Assembly: GCA_022495005.1 (NCBI GenBank)
Contig: JAGYXB010001793.1
Coordinates: forward strand, 1,860,001 to 1,924,000
DNA: 64,000 bases
Reading direction: 5' to 3'
Source: Rhyacophila brunnea
Lineage: Eukaryota > Arthropoda > Insecta > Trichoptera > Rhyacophilidae
Below are positions 35,668 to 45,770 of the stretch, one piece after another. Numbering within the stretch: position 1 is the first letter of the stretch; each line of letters begins with the position of its first letter. The position numbers and the translations under genes were made by a program. The notes under the pieces were generated by a model, which saw only the letters and a program-made list of their open reading frames with translations, ran no database searches and was not told where the DNA came from.

Positions 35668-36081
35668 TATCATCACCATTATCAGCCGCGGTCGATCCAC
35701 TGTTTGATGAAGGCCTCCGGTAGCTCCTTCCACTCTTTTCGGTCTCTGGTTCTTGTCACGTACATCCACCGAACTAAGCTCGTTTATCCAGCGGGTTTTA
35801 GGGTGTCCTTATGGGCATAAAGTGCCTCGTAGGTACCACTGTATGACGGCATTTGTCCAGCAGTTGTCCACTCGCCGTGTGAAATATCCAGCCCATTGCC
35901 ATTTAATCTGCTTATCAATCTCTATCAGATCGCGTACTCTTGTCTGCTTCCTTATCTCTTGGTTCATTCTGTGATCTTTATGCGTTATGACCAACAAGCA
36001 CCTTTCCATACCATTTTGCGCTACTCATATTTTTTTGATTTCTCCCAGATTAAGAGTCCATTGGTTACACATATTGGTTTT
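35668..36081 (-). pseudogene. RTE-type LINE C-terminus
   Basis: The minus strand reads MERCLLVITHKDHRMNQEIR then KQTRVRDLIEIDKQIKWQWA and GYFTRRVDNCWTN, the conserved MERxMLGITxKDxxRNxxIRxxTRVxD...WxWAGHxARRxDxRW tail of insect RTE endonuclease/reverse transcriptases. It ends in the (ATC/GAT)n tail at 35668. Frameshifts lie on both sides of the longest block. Confidence 0.8.
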
Positions 36082-36184
36082 TTTTTAGAATTATTAATAA
36101 CCATGTCCTTGCTTTTTCGTACAAGGTGGTTGTTAGTAATTTTGTACAATCACAAACAACCAGGCTTTGATAAATCACATAAAT

Positions 36185-36270
36185 ATTGTGTCCTCACCGG
36201 GTATCGAACCCAGAACTCACGGGTGGAAGGCCAGCGCCTTACCCACTGCATCACCGCCGCCGCTACACAC
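36185..36270 (-). mobile_element. tRNA-derived SINE
   Basis: The minus strand gives GCGGCGGTGATGCAGTGGGT, AAGGCGCTGGCC and CTGGGTTCGATACCCGGTGA, i.e. an A-box region and a clean T-arm (GGGTTCGATACCC). This is a common tRNA-like head of lepidopteran SINEs. It lies 15 bp from nothing coding and adjoins the DNA transposon at 36337. Confidence 0.6.
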
Positions 36271-36845
36271 ATTTGTTGAACACTTTTTATAATAATATGT
36301 AGATGAAAAATATCATACCCGATGGCTGAAATGATTAGAGATTGCAATACCAGTATTCCAATATTGTTCGATACCGAAATACCGGTTTTAAAAATCAGAC
36401 AATACCGATATATTCGGTATTGAAAATAGAAATATTTCACGATGAAATAATAATAATTATACACCATGCTTGTAAGTAGATACCTAATTTTTTGATGTTT
36501 TCTACTGAATAGTAGCTTATACAAGTATGGTAAAATATAACTTTATTGGACAATCGGGCAATATTGTGAAATTATTGAGTAAAAGTAAGTAAAAAGTGAA
36601 ATAAATTAATAAAATGTTACGTGGAATTACCAGTGGGGCGCATACACATCTAAGAACATTCCATAATATAAATTTATAGAAATATCATAGGAAGAAGAAA
36701 GTGCCAATAATTTTTCAACTACTAAGTATTTGTTTTATTTGTATGTTTTAGTAACATTAGCATCTCTTTACCTATTTTTAAAGGTTAACATATATGTACA
36801 TTATTTAGATATTTTTGCTATAAATTTTCGTATCATGGTATATTT

Positions 36846-38879
36846 CGTCACCGTTTTAGCAAAACCATCTATGTGCACTTTCTCAAATTGTGCAGGAGAA
36901 GGATAAAACTGAATAAAAAAATAATGTTACATTTAAACATTAAAATTATGAAGAATGCTTTATTATAATCAGAAAATGGTCTAAGATTATTATTTTGTTT
37001 ACAAAAATCTTTTATTTTTAATACAAAAATAATAAAAATACAGTTTGTGATGTCACATAAGTTGTTTTGACCGTTTTGTAAATACACATAGTTTAATTTA
37101 TTCATCAAAATGTGAATAATAATAAATTCATGAAAAACTGTTACATAAATAATAGTTGAAATATACATAGTGCATTAGTGATAAATTGCAATATCATTTT
37201 ATTAATTATTAATGCAATAGTGAGATGATATTATATTTATAAGTTCGTTTACTTTCTATTAGCAGGTTTAAATGTTAGGTTATCGTAGAAATAGTGGTGA
37301 TCTTTCTCTATTACACTTTTTAATTCCTGAAGATGTATGTATTTCGACTGTGATATTGGCAATGATTCATTATATATATTATAAAGGCAGTCAAACGGTT
37401 GCACTGATAAAGTTGAGTTTGTAAAAGATTGTTCCATCTGGTAGATACTGTAACATTTTAATATCATATACAACAGGATCTCCGATTCGTTTTCCTGGTC
37501 TGATTGAACTTAATCCAGATTTAATCTTATCCATAATTCTTAAAAAATCAATGACATTAATTTTATAAGGTTGTTTTGGTCTTGCTAGCCGCATACGTGC
37601 TATATAATCAGATGGTGAATATATTGGAGGCTTAAAATACTTTTTTTAGGTAGCATGTGCACTATCGGCCTCTATCATGGTGTGGCCTTTTTCCAGAAAA
37701 AGCTGTTGAATCTCGATGTTTTTTCTCTCTAAAGATATAACTTAGAGCAGTAGCGAATAATTTATTTCGGTTTTGATATCCACACCCATCCGATATTAGA
37801 ATTATTTCATTGTATTGTCCTGCTTTCGATGAGATGAGACAAATTCATTAGAAGATACATTATGAAGAATGTATATGGTGAAATTGTGTAGTTGCAGCTT
37901 TTGTTTATAATACATTTGTGCCTGTGTTTTGGACATAGCAGCACACTTTGGAGATCCATTGTGATTACTAACCGTCCAGTAATACTTCTGGTACTCTCCT
38001 TCATTTCATTTTTGGTCTTCTAGCATCTTTTTTTTTTAATAATGTGGCTATTGTATTCCATTTCTGAAACATTCTTCATTTTATAACTACAGCAGATGGC
38101 AGTGATGGCACACTGATCTTTACGTGGTTGGTGGATACTGATTTTTTGGTGGTAAATATACTGGAGTATATTCTGCTGCTTTATGACCATTTTCCAGAGA
38201 CCATTTTTTATATTCATCATGCATTTGTATTTTGGATCGGAAACACAATTCCACACACACCCTGGAGGTATTTTCTCTGCAATAATGGCTGGGAACTTTG
38301 GAATTAGATCCAACCATAATGTAACATTTTTCCACAAATCTCTCCGTTTTGATTTTTGGTTGCACTACCAATTATTTATCTTCAGTCAGATTCTTATTAC
38401 TTGTCATTGTTGCTTTCAATTGGCCACTGTCATCGAGACGTTTGTAGTTGTTTATCCAACTTATAAATTAATTCTCGCCTATACCCTATTGACCATGTAG
38501 GCATCTTCCAGAAATTATTGAATATTTCCTGTCTCTCTTTTTGAGAAAGCATCTTTCAAACCGTCGTGCAAGACCATAATGCATAGCATATAACATATAA
38601 ACAAACAATGTGTAGCCAAACTGTAAAAAAACATTACACTCTCGATATCAAAATACCATCTATATGTTACTATAATATACACATAGTTGTTTTTGTGAAC
38701 CGTGGTTTTTGAACCTTACACATAGCTGTTTTTTATTTTTTGAAATAACTTCGGAGCGAGTTTACCCAACACATAGATCATTTTACTGGCCTATAGAGAA
38801 AAAAATAAGGAATGACTTGGTATTTAAAAGTCATTTTTGATAAAAGTGACACATAGATGGTTTTGCTAAAACGGTGACG
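36846..38879 (-). mobile_element. 2034-bp DNA transposon with 30-bp TIRs, Sola-like candidate
   Basis: Both ends start CGTCACCGTTTTAGCAAAAC and are identical inverted repeats for 30 bp (36846-36875 and 38850-38879). ATTT flanks both sides (36842-36845; 38880-38883), a 4-bp target duplication. The minus strand holds a broken transposase gene (37249-38600). ACACATAG octamers recur near the right end. A 4-bp duplication plus this kind of transposase suggests the Sola superfamily; that name is inference. The element is inserted into the AGAGATTGCAATACC element. Confidence 0.75.
37249..38600 (-). pseudogene. Broken transposase of the nested DNA transposon
   Basis: Blocks appear in order on the minus strand: LSQKERQEIFNNFWKMPTW (about 38560-38500); KIPPGCVWNC; EYTPVYLPPK; HQPRKDQCAITAICCSYKMK with a Cys cluster and VSEMEYNSHI; ITMDLQSVLLCPK; LFLEKGHTMIEADSAHAT then a stop; YSPSDYIARMRLARPK; SSIRPGKRIGDPVVYDIKML; LPISQSKYIHLQELKSVIEK. 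I recognise this order from an insect transposase-like protein family with a DDE-type core (GHT...EAD.AH as a likely catalytic block). At least one frameshift near 38120, in-frame stops near 37650 and others make it non-functional. The gene fills most of the element. Confidence 0.7.
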
Positions 38880-38983
38880 ATTTATTGGTTGATATGTTTT
38901 TCCATATATTTTACGAATACCGGTATTCAATAAGAAATACCGAAATACCGGTATTGATATTTTTATTCGGTATTGCAATCCCT

Positions 38984-39767
38984 AGACATTATGCAATTGG
39001 CAGCGTGCGTGTTGGTTAATCGAAAGTCGAGTAAATCATAATGATTTTTCGTCACAAATCAACAGAATTAATCCTTCGAGGAATCTTTATGTATCGCGCG
39101 TAAAAAGTACCACTTTTAAAAGGCATCAATGAACACGACAGATGGTCGAAGATAATCTCTTTTATTCGAAATTCGAAATTATTAATGTTATATGATCTGA
39201 TCGCCAGGGGATTATTGCGAATTGCGCCATCTCTTGTTGACCCCAGTGACCCGCAGCTGTCACCATGTTTATTCTTATTTTGACGTTTCGATTTTATGCC
39301 TTCGCCATTCTCACGGTGAATAATGATTCATTATCCATTTTTGTGAAGTCTCACACTGTATCATTTTCTCGGCGATAGTTAATCATAAATTATACCATAT
39401 TATATTAAGTAATATTCTTCTTAGAATTAGTACTACGTGATAGAACTCCATTATAATGGTCTTAAAAAAGTTTTTTAGATACTTCTACCGCAATTCGCTT
39501 ACCTATATATAGCGTAGTTGTATTTATTTAATTGTCATTTAATTTCTAGAAAAGTTGAACTTTGGAATATATTTAGCTGTTAAAACTGTTTTAAGATAAG
39601 GCTATTAAATAGGTTTTCATAATATATAATAATTAGGACATCTCTGGGTTTTTTTGTATTTATAAGTAGGTAGTTATTTATTTCAACTTGCTCCACGGGG
39701 CTAAACCGATGACCCTTGTCATAATATACCTAGATGCATAGATAGAGTGCCAAGAGTTGGATCCACA
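38984..39767. other. No recognised element
   Basis: AT-rich with moderate-GC patches, no repeat family or gene recognised. Confidence 0.45.
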
Positions 39768-39870
39768 ATATTTATTTATTTATTTATTTAAGAAAACATA
39801 ACATTGTGGACATAACAAATCTAAATTCAAGACGTTCACAACATGAGATTTACATTATAACAATTAACAT
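39768..39870 (-). mobile_element. L1 family LINE tail
   Basis: TTATTTATTTATTTAAGAAA (tail) then ACATTGTGGACATAAC and GACGTTCACAACATGAG, the inverse of the L1 3' UTR end. Only about 100 bp remain. Confidence 0.6.
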
Positions 39871-40204
39871 TTTACAACATTCACATTAGCTTGCAAAATA
39901 TCATTTGACGTATGGCTTTAGATCTAATGTTTTTTGACAAAGCAAACAACTTAAAATTTATCATAAAATAACTAGAATATTACACCAATTTCCATGAAAA
40001 TGAACACGCTGGACTCTCGTAAGTGAAGACGAATTTCACATTTGATTAATTTTTGGTTGTTTGCTTTAGGTATTTATTAGTTAGAATTATTTCCTTTTTA
40101 ATATACCTATTTTGTTCTCGCAAAAAAAATCTTAAAAATGATGAGTGCTAGTTTTTATACACTATAACACAAATTATAAGAACTAGTTTATTTCCACACC
40201 CTAT

Positions 40205-40335
40205 CTGGTATATTTTCGTTAATTAATTACAGTTTAAAATACTTTAGATATGTATGTTTCTGAGGTATTTTCAATATGTATGTTCAATAAATATTGTTAC
40301 ATTCTCAAATCTTGTGAAGTATTTCTTGAAAAAAA
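40205..40335 (+). repeat. TLP flank, inverted orientation
   Basis: CTGAGGTATTTTCAATATGT then ATGTTCAATAAATATTGTTA and CATTCTCAAATCTTGTGAAG is the inverse of the TLP outer flank (compare 52790-52855). No module attached. Confidence 0.55.
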
Positions 40336-40854
40336 AAGTTTATTACTTGTGTTTTACTTATAATAATTCAAGTATAGTATCCTGTGATAGGGATCCATAA
40401 TATGCTCTGTCTAATGAGTATATCGTAACAAAATGATAGTTTATTTTTTCCTTAGTAGACTGAGAGTATTTTTGGTAATAATAAAAGGTAAGAAGTATAC
40501 ACGAGTATGCCTCAAAATCAGCTATTTGTAAGCACCATACCATTCTTATCCGTGTCATGTAGATAGATGTAATAGGAAAATTCATTATTCCGCGTAGGTT
40601 CTCGCCCAAGACGTGATAGCGCGCTGAAAAGATAAGCAAGAAGGCTCTACTCGAGGAAATTACCAAGATCTTATTTGCCGAAAAATCTTAGGGCATAATA
40701 GCCGTGTGTGTGTAATGGTTTTGTTTGTTGAAAAAGCGGAATGCAACGTTGAGATAAGCAACAAACTGTATATTAATATTTCTAATGACAGTAACATAAA
40801 TAAAACGACGCATTTTCATGATACTTTCAATCAGAACATTCGATTTTTTTAAAT
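40336..40854. other. No recognised element
   Basis: A 102-codon minus-strand frame at 40358-40666 has no recognisable domain; treated as chance. Confidence 0.45.
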
Positions 40855-41697
40855 TTATTTAAGAAAACAAAACATTGTGGAGATAAAAAATCAAGTTTCA
40901 TTCATTTGTTAGCCATATAGTTATGTACCATTTGTAACAAGGCGCTTAAGATGTTGGGCTTCGTTAGGCGTACTTCCCGGGTTTGTTTAATTCTTTAGAT
41001 CGAAGCAGGATTGAGAGTGGGTCTATTATTTGGGTACCGCATCAGTTGAAGTATAGCCTTATGGTTGAGGGGGTTCAGAAGAAATTCTTGAGACTCCTTT
41101 ACATGAAGTTGTATGGATACTATCCGCGGCTTTATCCAACTGACTTTCTCTTAGGCATGCTTACATACTGCAATCTGCAATTTAGAAGAGATATTTATTT
41201 AGCTACGTATTTTTTCGACTTATACGAGGTATAAATGAGAACTCTGCCATTCTGGGCAGTGTTGACCTGTGTCCCCCTGATAACCATCTTAGAAATAGAG
41301 AACATCAGTTGTTTATTCTTCCAAGGAGCAGAACCAACCTGCCACTGGTAATAGCAATTGGGAGGGCGATAACTATGTTCAACCTAATTGCTTCGGGTGT
41401 TGATATATTCCACTTGCGTGAGGGCGAGTTTAGGTGGGCGCTGTTTTATAAATTCTTAAAATAGGGTCTCCTAAGAAAACTCGGTGTAGGTACTTTTTGG
41501 AACTTCTATATATGTATTATAATTGTATTTTCAGTGCTTTTGTATGTTTATAGTATGTTCTCTTTTTATATATTAATTTTTATCGTTTTTATTACTTTTT
41601 TTCTTTATAATTATGTTTCATGTCATGTTGTAAACGTCTTAAAACTTATAATTTGTAATGTCCACAAAATAAATTGAATTGAATTGAATTACTCTCA
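40855..41697 (+). pseudogene. L1 family LINE, longest C-terminal copy
   Basis: From about 40910 the plus strand reads RSRIESGSIIWVPHQLKYSL, VQKKFLRLLYMKLYGYYPRL and FRRDIYLATYFFDL, then after a frameshift NENSAIL-type, QLFILPRSRTNLPLV and FHLREGEFRWALFYKFLK, the carboxyl region of a Jockey/CR1-type reverse transcriptase (the RSRLEYGSIIW...Q...R block is typical). A 3' UTR follows with TCATGTTGTAAACGTCTTAA and the tail (TTGAA)n at about 41674-41697. 40855-40895 is a separate minus-strand tail of the same family abutting its 5' side. Confidence 0.8.
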
Positions 41698-41764
41698 CAA
41701 CAGAGAAGAAAAATAATAATAATAAAACATAAACAATATACAATAAAATAAAGTTTCTGAAAAA

Positions 41765-42060
41765 TAATGAAAGTACATCATTGAAAATGTCTATCTTTAG
41801 GGAGCGCATTTACTAGTCTTGCACCACTCGCTAACGGTGCCTGATAGGCTTGACTCGAGGAGACAGTTCTGACCCGGAATAAGTCATGGCTGCGACCACA
41901 TTATGTAATTGACAGGCGCATATAAATTTAAATTCTTTAGGACGCCAGGATTCAAATCCATCCCTCGTAATAGCAGGCAAAAATGTTTCAATAGCAGAAG
42001 TGACCTACGAGATTCAAGAGAGTGAAAAGTGAGCATGCTTTGTAGAAAGGCAGTCGGAAA
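41765..42060 (-). pseudogene. LINE fragment with RARLVNALP-type end
   Basis: The minus strand at 41799-41876 reads RVRTVSSSQAYQAPLASGAR then LVNALP, like the end of a LINE reverse transcriptase (R...Y..P...G.R..N.LP). The downstream frame is broken. It is tail-to-tail with the L1 copy ending at 41697. Confidence 0.45.
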
Positions 42061-42547
42061 GTAATCGTTTGACGAATTATTAAAAAGGAAATAGATATAT
42101 TTCTTAAAATAAAGTCATCGAAGAAATTTTTCTGGACGCACTCTAAAATAAGCTACCTATCGTCTGCCTATATCAATTTTCTACTCAGTGACGTCTCATA
42201 GGATAGGCAGGTCGTGCGTTGCATATGAGCTCTACATTATAAAGGGCGGCAAATAAAAGAACGAATACAAAAATATTACATTATATACCAGTGACAGTTT
42301 TTAATGAACAGGCGATTAGAAAATAACGACATCTTAGCTATAAACAAATAATGGAAGCATAAAAACTAATTAATATGATTGTATTGTAATACTCATTGAC
42401 ATAAATATTGTATTAACAGTTTATCGCTCAGGGAAATTTTTCACAGTAGTGCCTCCAGGCCTGTTAGTACCACAGATCTCCACGTTCCTAAAACTACCCC
42501 TGTTTGAGAGTAGATTTCGTGGAAACGCTCTAATTCTCAGTAAATGG
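42061..42547. other. No recognised element
   Basis: AT-rich, nothing recognised. Confidence 0.45.
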
Positions 42548-43032
42548 TGTATCATCATCATCATCAGCCTGAATCTATCCACTGCTGGATGAATTCCTCT
42601 TCAAGCTGCTTCCACTTCTCTCGGTCACGTACATTGCGTTGCCACGTACTTCCGCAGAACTTTATCATTTCATCGATCCAGAAGCCTCTAGGTCTACCTT
42701 ACGGACGTTTTGTACTTCTTGGATACCACTGGATGACTAGATTTGTCCAACGATTGTCTCTTCTTCGAGCAATGTGTCCGGCCCATCTCCATTTAAGGCT
42801 TTTAATAAACTCTATTACATCGCAAACCCTTGTCTGCTTCCTTATCCACTCATTCCTCTTTTTGTCCTTTCGCGTTATGCCCAGCATGCACCTCTCCATA
42901 CCACGTTGTGCTACTCTAAGTTTCCGGATCTCTCTTTTACTTAGGGTCCATGTTTCACACGCATATGTGATCACGGGAAGCACACACTAGTTGAACACTT
43001 TGCGCTTTAGGCACAGTGGAAGGTCACTTTTG
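42548..43032 (-). pseudogene. RTE-type LINE, C-terminus and 3' tail
   Basis: The best RTE copy in the window. The minus strand reads LPVITYACETWTLSKREIRK, LRVAQRGMERCMLGITRKDK, RNEWIRKQTRVCDVIEFIKS, KWRWAGHIARRRDNRWTN, then after a frameshift near 42700 GFWIDEMIKFCGSTWQRNVR and EEEFIQQWIDSG with stop, then (GAT)n. This is the thumb and C-terminal part of the reverse transcriptase. The N-terminal endonuclease and RT core are missing (5' truncation at about 43032). Confidence 0.85.
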
Positions 43033-43819
43033 AAGATTCAGGCAGCCAAAAAAAATGGTGTATATATCAATTTAAAGATTTTTTTATGTATTTGTCTATT
43101 TAAGACAGCCGAAAATAAATAATGAAATAAGTAAATAGGTAGACGTATCTATTTCAAATGAATTTTCAGACAATAAAACTAGAAATAAAAGAGGACTGCT
43201 TAAGGGCGGCATTTTGCTTAGAGACGTCACTATTGAGTAGATTCCATTCATTTTGCTTCCATTCGTCTGTTTTATGTTATCAAGTAATCATGCAACACTT
43301 TTTTATATATGTTTATAAAATTCACAAAATTACTTTATTGTCAGTTAACTGACCACATAATTATTTGCGGGTTTTTTAAATTAAATATAATATATTCAAA
43401 AAAAAAAAACTTTGGTTTACTTACTGCTTTTTGCATAACATAATATAAAATTTTCAAAACGGATTTTTAACAAAATGACTTGCACCTTTTTTGCATTTTC
43501 ATTATGATTAAATATAAAAAAATATTAACAAAAATAATTGTAATAATTATATTCATTTGCAATTTCTAAAACTCGTAAAATATGAAACCTCCTGTCACTT
43601 AACTCAGTATGTGTTCAATGCATTTAAGACTATACTTAAGATTATCAAATGCGAAAGTCATGACTAGTGTAAAGTCAGCATTTGATTGCTAATCCATTAG
43701 TTTTATCTCTACATATCACATCTTGATATATCTCAGATTTAACAGCAATAATTCCAATGTAGGGTTTTCAAATATTATTATATTAAATCTATTATTACAA
43801 ATAAATGTGATTATATATT
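43033..43819. other. No recognised element
   Basis: AT-rich, chance frames only. Confidence 0.5.
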
Positions 43820-44320
43820 GCTAAATTGGGTATGTGGATAGATTTTCACCATAAGGCATCATTAGAAAAAAGGAAATGGAGTAAGTCTATTCTACCATCA
43901 CCACGAGAGGTGCCCTGGTTTGTAGAGTCTCTTTTGACGAGGAATGGGCTTAAGTTAATACTGAGGCTAAGATCAGGCCACACAATGGGCAAAAGATTTG
44001 ATGTCCTCATGGGAAGAAGCGAATCGCAGCTCTGCGATGAATGTCATGTTTTAGAGGACATTGTACATATAGCACTACAGTGCCCTAAATATGAACTTCA
44101 CAGAGTACAGCTGCAAATTGCGGATATCTATGAGAATGTCGACGAATTGAAAGGTGTCCTGGCGGTGGGTAAGACGGAAGAGCTAGGAAAAATTGTAAAG
44201 TTATTTAACAGAATAGGAGTGAGGACCTGATCGACGGATCCTCTTCTAGAAGAGAAGAGGTGATATGACAGCGAGTCGCAGTCAAAGCCTCGGTAAAATC
44301 ACAAATACATATATATATTG
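43820..44320 (+). pseudogene. LINE polyprotein C-terminus with Cys/His knuckle
   Basis: An open stretch of about 134 codons (43826-44230) reads PWFVESLLTRNGLKLILRLR, SGHTMGKRFDVL, then CDECHVLEDIVHIALQCPKY. The R.R.GH motif followed by C-x2-C-x8-H-x4-C is the terminal knuckle of I/R1/Jockey-group LINE polyproteins. A 3' UTR follows with GAGTCGCAGTCAAAGCCTCG. Intact over this part but 5'-truncated, so it cannot encode an enzyme. Confidence 0.75.
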
Positions 44321-44339
44321 CAATTTTTTTTTATCTAGT

Positions 44340-45770
44340 CATTAAAAATATTATTCAAATTTAAATTCAAGGTTTATTTATTTTTTTACTTATATAGTAA
44401 ACATTACAAATTATTCATTTTATTAGTCATTTACAATATGACATTTAGAAACATAGAAATATTATTAAAACAGTATTATATAAAAGTTATTAAACAGTAG
44501 AAAAGTGTAAATACAAAAAAATATAAATTAGATATAAGGAAGTACAACAAATGAGCTAAGCTGACCCTATTTTAAGAATTAATAAAACAATTGCCACCTA
44601 TTATACTCATCCGCACGCAGGTGGAATATGTCAATATCCGAAGTGATTTGGTTGAACAGAGGTATTGCCCTCCCAATTGGCATTACCAATAGCAGGTTAG
44701 TTCTGCACCTTGGGAGAACAAATAACTGTTGCTCCTGATTTCTAAGATAGTTATCAGGGACACACAAGTCAATACTACCAATAATGGCAGAGTTCTCATT
44801 TTCACCGCGTATAAGTCGAAAAAAATATGTGGCCAAATATAAAATGTCGTCTAGTGTTTAAGCTACAGTATGTTCATATACCTCAAAGAAAGCCAGTTGG
44901 ATAAAGCCACAGATAGTATCCATACAATCTCAAGTAAAGGAGTCTCAAAAATTTCCTTTGAACTCGCTCCATCATATGGTCGTATTTCAACTGATGCGGG
45001 GCCAAAACAATCGACCCACTTTTAAGCCAGCTTCTAACTAAGGATTTATCATCATCTATCATCCAACCAGCGAATCTTTGGCCTCTCTCTTCTTCGACCG
45101 TCTACGTTCTACGTCCTATTGGATTGCTGGACATCACTCTCTTTGCCGGTTCATTGTCATTCATACGGTGCACATGACCTAGCCATCACAGTCTCCCAAT
45201 CTTAATTGATTGAACTGCGCTGCAATCTTCGTAAAGCACGTAGAGCTCAGCATTATATCTTCTCCTCCAATTGGTGCCGTCCCTGATCGGTCCATATATA
45301 CGGCGGAGAATTTTTCTTTCAAAGATATTCAGGGCTCGTTCATTTCGCAGAGTTAATGTCCAGGTTTCCGATGCGTAGGTGAGCACTGGCTTTCAACTGT
45401 CTTGTAAAGAATGCTTTTAGTTCGGCGAGATAGTATGCGGGACTTAAAATGTCTTAACAGGCCAAAGCATTTATTCGCAGACATGATTCTCTTGTTGATT
45501 TCTTCTGTAATATCATTATGTCGAGTTACAAGAGATCCAAGGTATATGAAACTGTCGACCGTATCAAACTTGTATGCACCAATATCTAACTTTGGTGCGA
45601 CTTCTCGTGGTGTGACATAGACTAAGGAGTTATAGAGAATATTTAATACCGTAAGACCCGGGAAGTACGAAAGATGAAGCCCAACATTTGTAGTGCATTT
45701 TTACAAATGACAGCCATATGACCATTAAATATCAAAGCTACTATCAAACGCAATGCCTAGAATTATTAAT
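44340..45770 (-). pseudogene. L1 family LINE split by another LINE
   Basis: Minus strand. Upstream part 45629-45770, then the nested LINE (45045-45620), then LVRSWLKSGSIVLAPHQLKY, DHMMERVQRKFLRLLYL, NENSAIIGSIDLCVPDNYLR, the QLFVLPRCRTNLLLVMPIGR block, FHLRADEYNRWQLFY, and the 3' UTR to about 44340. Excising the nested LINE joins the two parts in the order seen in the uninterrupted copy at 40910-41240. Frameshifted; inactive. Confidence 0.8.
45045..45620 (-). pseudogene. LINE nested in L1, with 8-bp duplication
   Basis: The minus strand reads DIGAYKFDTVDSFIYLGSLV, then VLTYASETWTLTLRNERALN, IFERKILRRIYGPIRDGTNW, KIGRLRWLGHVHRMNDNEPA and KRVMSSNPIGRR, a typical insect LINE reverse-transcriptase C-terminus. 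It ends in a GATGATGATAAAT tail. ACTAAGGA lies on both sides (45037-45044; 45621-45628). It is 5'-truncated, 576 bp, with one frameshift near its end. Confidence 0.85.

Larger units (their letters stand above)
36337..38983. mobile_element. AGAGATTGCAATACC element carrying a nested transposon
   Basis: Left end AGAGATTGCAATACCAG and right end CGGTATTGCAATCCCT are inverted, with subterminal ACCGAAATACCGG repeats on both sides. The left 95 bp match, in inverse orientation, the right end of the 614-bp MITE at 22334. Removing the nested element (36846-38879) and one ATTT leaves about 609 bp, close to the length of the sister MITE. The interiors of the two do not obviously align, so they may be different subfamilies. 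Confidence 0.7.

Noticed and set aside
40358..40666. 102-codon minus-strand frame
   Set aside because: No similarity to the LINE families present and no recognisable domain; likely chance.
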